Shown piece after piece: positions 5,051 through 6,233 of a DNA stretch of 6,233 nt. The DNA lies in contig CADBMG010000124.1 in assembly GCA_902795745.1 (NCBI GenBank), positions 1 through 6,233 of the forward strand, given 5' to 3'. Both the position numbers and the translations under genes were made by a program. Each line of letters starts with the position of its first letter. The stretch's first letter is position 1. The notes under the pieces are model-generated. The model saw only the letters and a program-made list of their open reading frames with translations, was not told where the DNA came from and searched no databases. This DNA comes from an uncultured Pseudomonadota bacterium (GTDB lineage Bacteria > Pseudomonadota > Alphaproteobacteria > RF32 > CAG-239).

Positions 5051-6233
5051 ATGTATACACCGATTACAAAGATTGAAAATGTAGCACAAGCGGAAGAGAT
5101 TGTGCGTTATGGCTTTATTTATCACGATGATATGTATGAAGCAGCTGTCAATTATTTATTGGCAAATAAGCCGGATTCTGTTGCACTTAAGAAGTATACG
5201 GTTAAAGATGCTGATGACAAGATAGACGTGAATGGGTCGATATATAAGGCAGCTAAGGAGTATCCGATACATGCAATGTCTACCGGTAATTCTGAGCCGG
5301 AATTAGAGCAAGCTGCTGAACAATACGCTAAAGCTTATGAAGCGCGTTCTGATATTACCGATGATGATTTAGATATGGACGTATCTGTTAGTGCAGAAGA
5401 AAGTTATGAACAGTTAGGTGTAGACTTAGAGGCCTTTGAACAAGGTTCAAATCCGGAATGGAAAAATATTGTTAAGGATATTAAATCCCGTGTAAGATTG
5501 TATCAGCCTAAATCAACGTCAGAAGATTGGGATGATATGAATTCAACCATTTGGGATACGGTAAAAACTAAGATTTTAATCAATCGTACTCTGAATAAAG
5601 AGTGGCAAGAAGTAATGAAAAAAAGTGCCGCTGAAAAGGATGATTGGCTCCGTGAAGAAATTAAGCGTGTTTATACCGCAGAAGTTATGGCCGAGTCCGG
5701 CGCAACAAAGTTTAAGGCCCCAAACAGAAAACAGCGGATATTGGGTTCGCAGGATAATGCAGACTACAATGCATCAGTACAAAAAGCTGCTCAGGAAGCG
5801 TTTGATGAAATTGTAAAAAACAATGGAGAGATTGAGCTTCATCTTGATCAAATTATGGCCGGTGCAGCCAACGCTTATATGAAATACAATAGTTTTGCGG
5901 ATTATGTAGGGAATGCTGTAGATAAGGCTAAGAAGAAAATTTATAATTCGGCATTTGCAGATAAAGTCAAAAAAGGTGCCGAAGCCTTTGATGCTAAAAT
6001 GGAAAAAAGACATCCGAAGATATGGAAATTTGCCAAAAATGCTGCTGAAAGTTTTAAAGCCAGTAAGTGGCAGACTATTTCAGGTTTGGCAGCGACTGGT
6101 GTTGTTATTTTTAGTGGAGCCGGAGCCGGTATGTTGACAGCGTATGCTGCATATATGGCAGTTTCAAGCTGGATTTGGCCGATTGCTAATAAAAAAGCAC
6201 TTGAATTAAATCGTGCAAAGAAAACTAATAATC
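5051..6233 (+). CDS. Large protein of unknown function, N-terminal part (runs off the window)
   Basis: The frame is open from the ATG at 5051 to the window end: 394 codons with no stop. I do not recognise the family. It begins MYTPITKIENVAQAEEIVRY, with no signal peptide. Residues 101-130 are very acidic (12 Asp/Glu in 30). About 140-275 is charged and helix-forming. About 291-340 is Lys/Ala-rich and basic with aromatic residues (KRHPKIWKFAKNAAESF). A hydrophobic Gly/Ala-rich segment follows at about 343-379 (GLAATGVVIFSGAGAGM, then AYAAYMAVSSWIWPIA), long enough for two closely spaced membrane passes or a helical hairpin. After that it turns charged again (KKALELNRAKK). A strong ribosome site and a plausible promoter show it is a real, separately expressed gene. 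The basic helix before a glycine-rich hydrophobic hairpin could suit a membrane-inserting or secreted protein, but that is only a shape argument. The C-terminus is not in the window. Confidence 0.85.
   Translation, partial: MYTPITKIENVAQAEEIVRYGFIYHDDMYEAAVNYLLANKPDSVALKKYTVKDADDKIDVNGSIYKAAKEYPIHAMSTGNSEPELEQAAEQYAKAYEARSDITDDDLDMDVSVSAEESYEQLGVDLEAFEQGSNPEWKNIVKDIKSRVRLYQPKSTSEDWDDMNSTIWDTVKTKILINRTLNKEWQEVMKKSAAEKDDWLREEIKRVYTAEVMAESGATKFKAPNRKQRILGSQDNADYNASVQKAAQEAFDEIVKNNGEIELHLDQIMAGAANAYMKYNSFADYVGNAVDKAKKKIYNSAFADKVKKGAEAFDAKMEKRHPKIWKFAKNAAESFKASKWQTISGLAATGVVIFSGAGAGMLTAYAAYMAVSSWIWPIANKKALELNRAKKTNN

Noticed and set aside
5774..6013. Minus-strand open frame of 79 codons inside the right-edge gene
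   Set aside because: The plus-strand frame is open for 394 codons with a good ribosome site and promoter, so this is antisense noise.

Overview
The window looks like chromosomal DNA of a moderately AT-rich alphaproteobacterium. The clearest pointers are a CcrM-type cell-cycle adenine methyltransferase with its C-terminal DNA-binding domain, a SecY whose N-terminus and loops follow the alphaproteobacterial pattern, and a Ppx/GppA protein with alphaproteobacterial-style motifs. The CcrM target GANTC is scarce in the window (7 sites by eye, against about 23 expected from base composition), which also fits. A host-associated or gut lineage is possible from the base composition, but that is a guess.

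Layout. From 3014 down to 1, four genes read on the minus strand: a HAD-IIA-like protein (3014-2187), a small membrane-anchored or exported protein of unknown function that overlaps it by 7 nt (2193-1654), a 118-nt AT-rich gap, ccrM (1535-447), and the start of a Ppx/GppA phosphatase (444 to beyond base 1) only 2 nt after ccrM. Bases 3015-3270 are a divergent intergenic region with a perfect DnaA-box 9-mer. On the plus strand, secY (3271-4614) stands alone with no ribosomal-protein genes beside it. A 436-nt non-coding stretch follows. It carries a repeat element with imperfect terminal inverted repeats and three perfect small hairpins, then an A-tract hairpin, then a good sigma70-type promoter. 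That promoter drives a large gene of unknown function (5051 to beyond 6233).

How the parts fit. ccrM and ppx probably share a transcript, and the HAD protein and the small protein are translationally coupled. secY encodes the protein-translocation channel but sits outside its usual spc-operon context. I see no phage, CRISPR, tRNA, rRNA or transposase gene. The points most worth a second look are the HAD protein without its nucleophilic aspartate, the isolated secY, the intergenic repeat element, GANTC depletion beside ccrM, and the unrecognised gene at the right edge. I found no clear evidence of a new multi-gene system.
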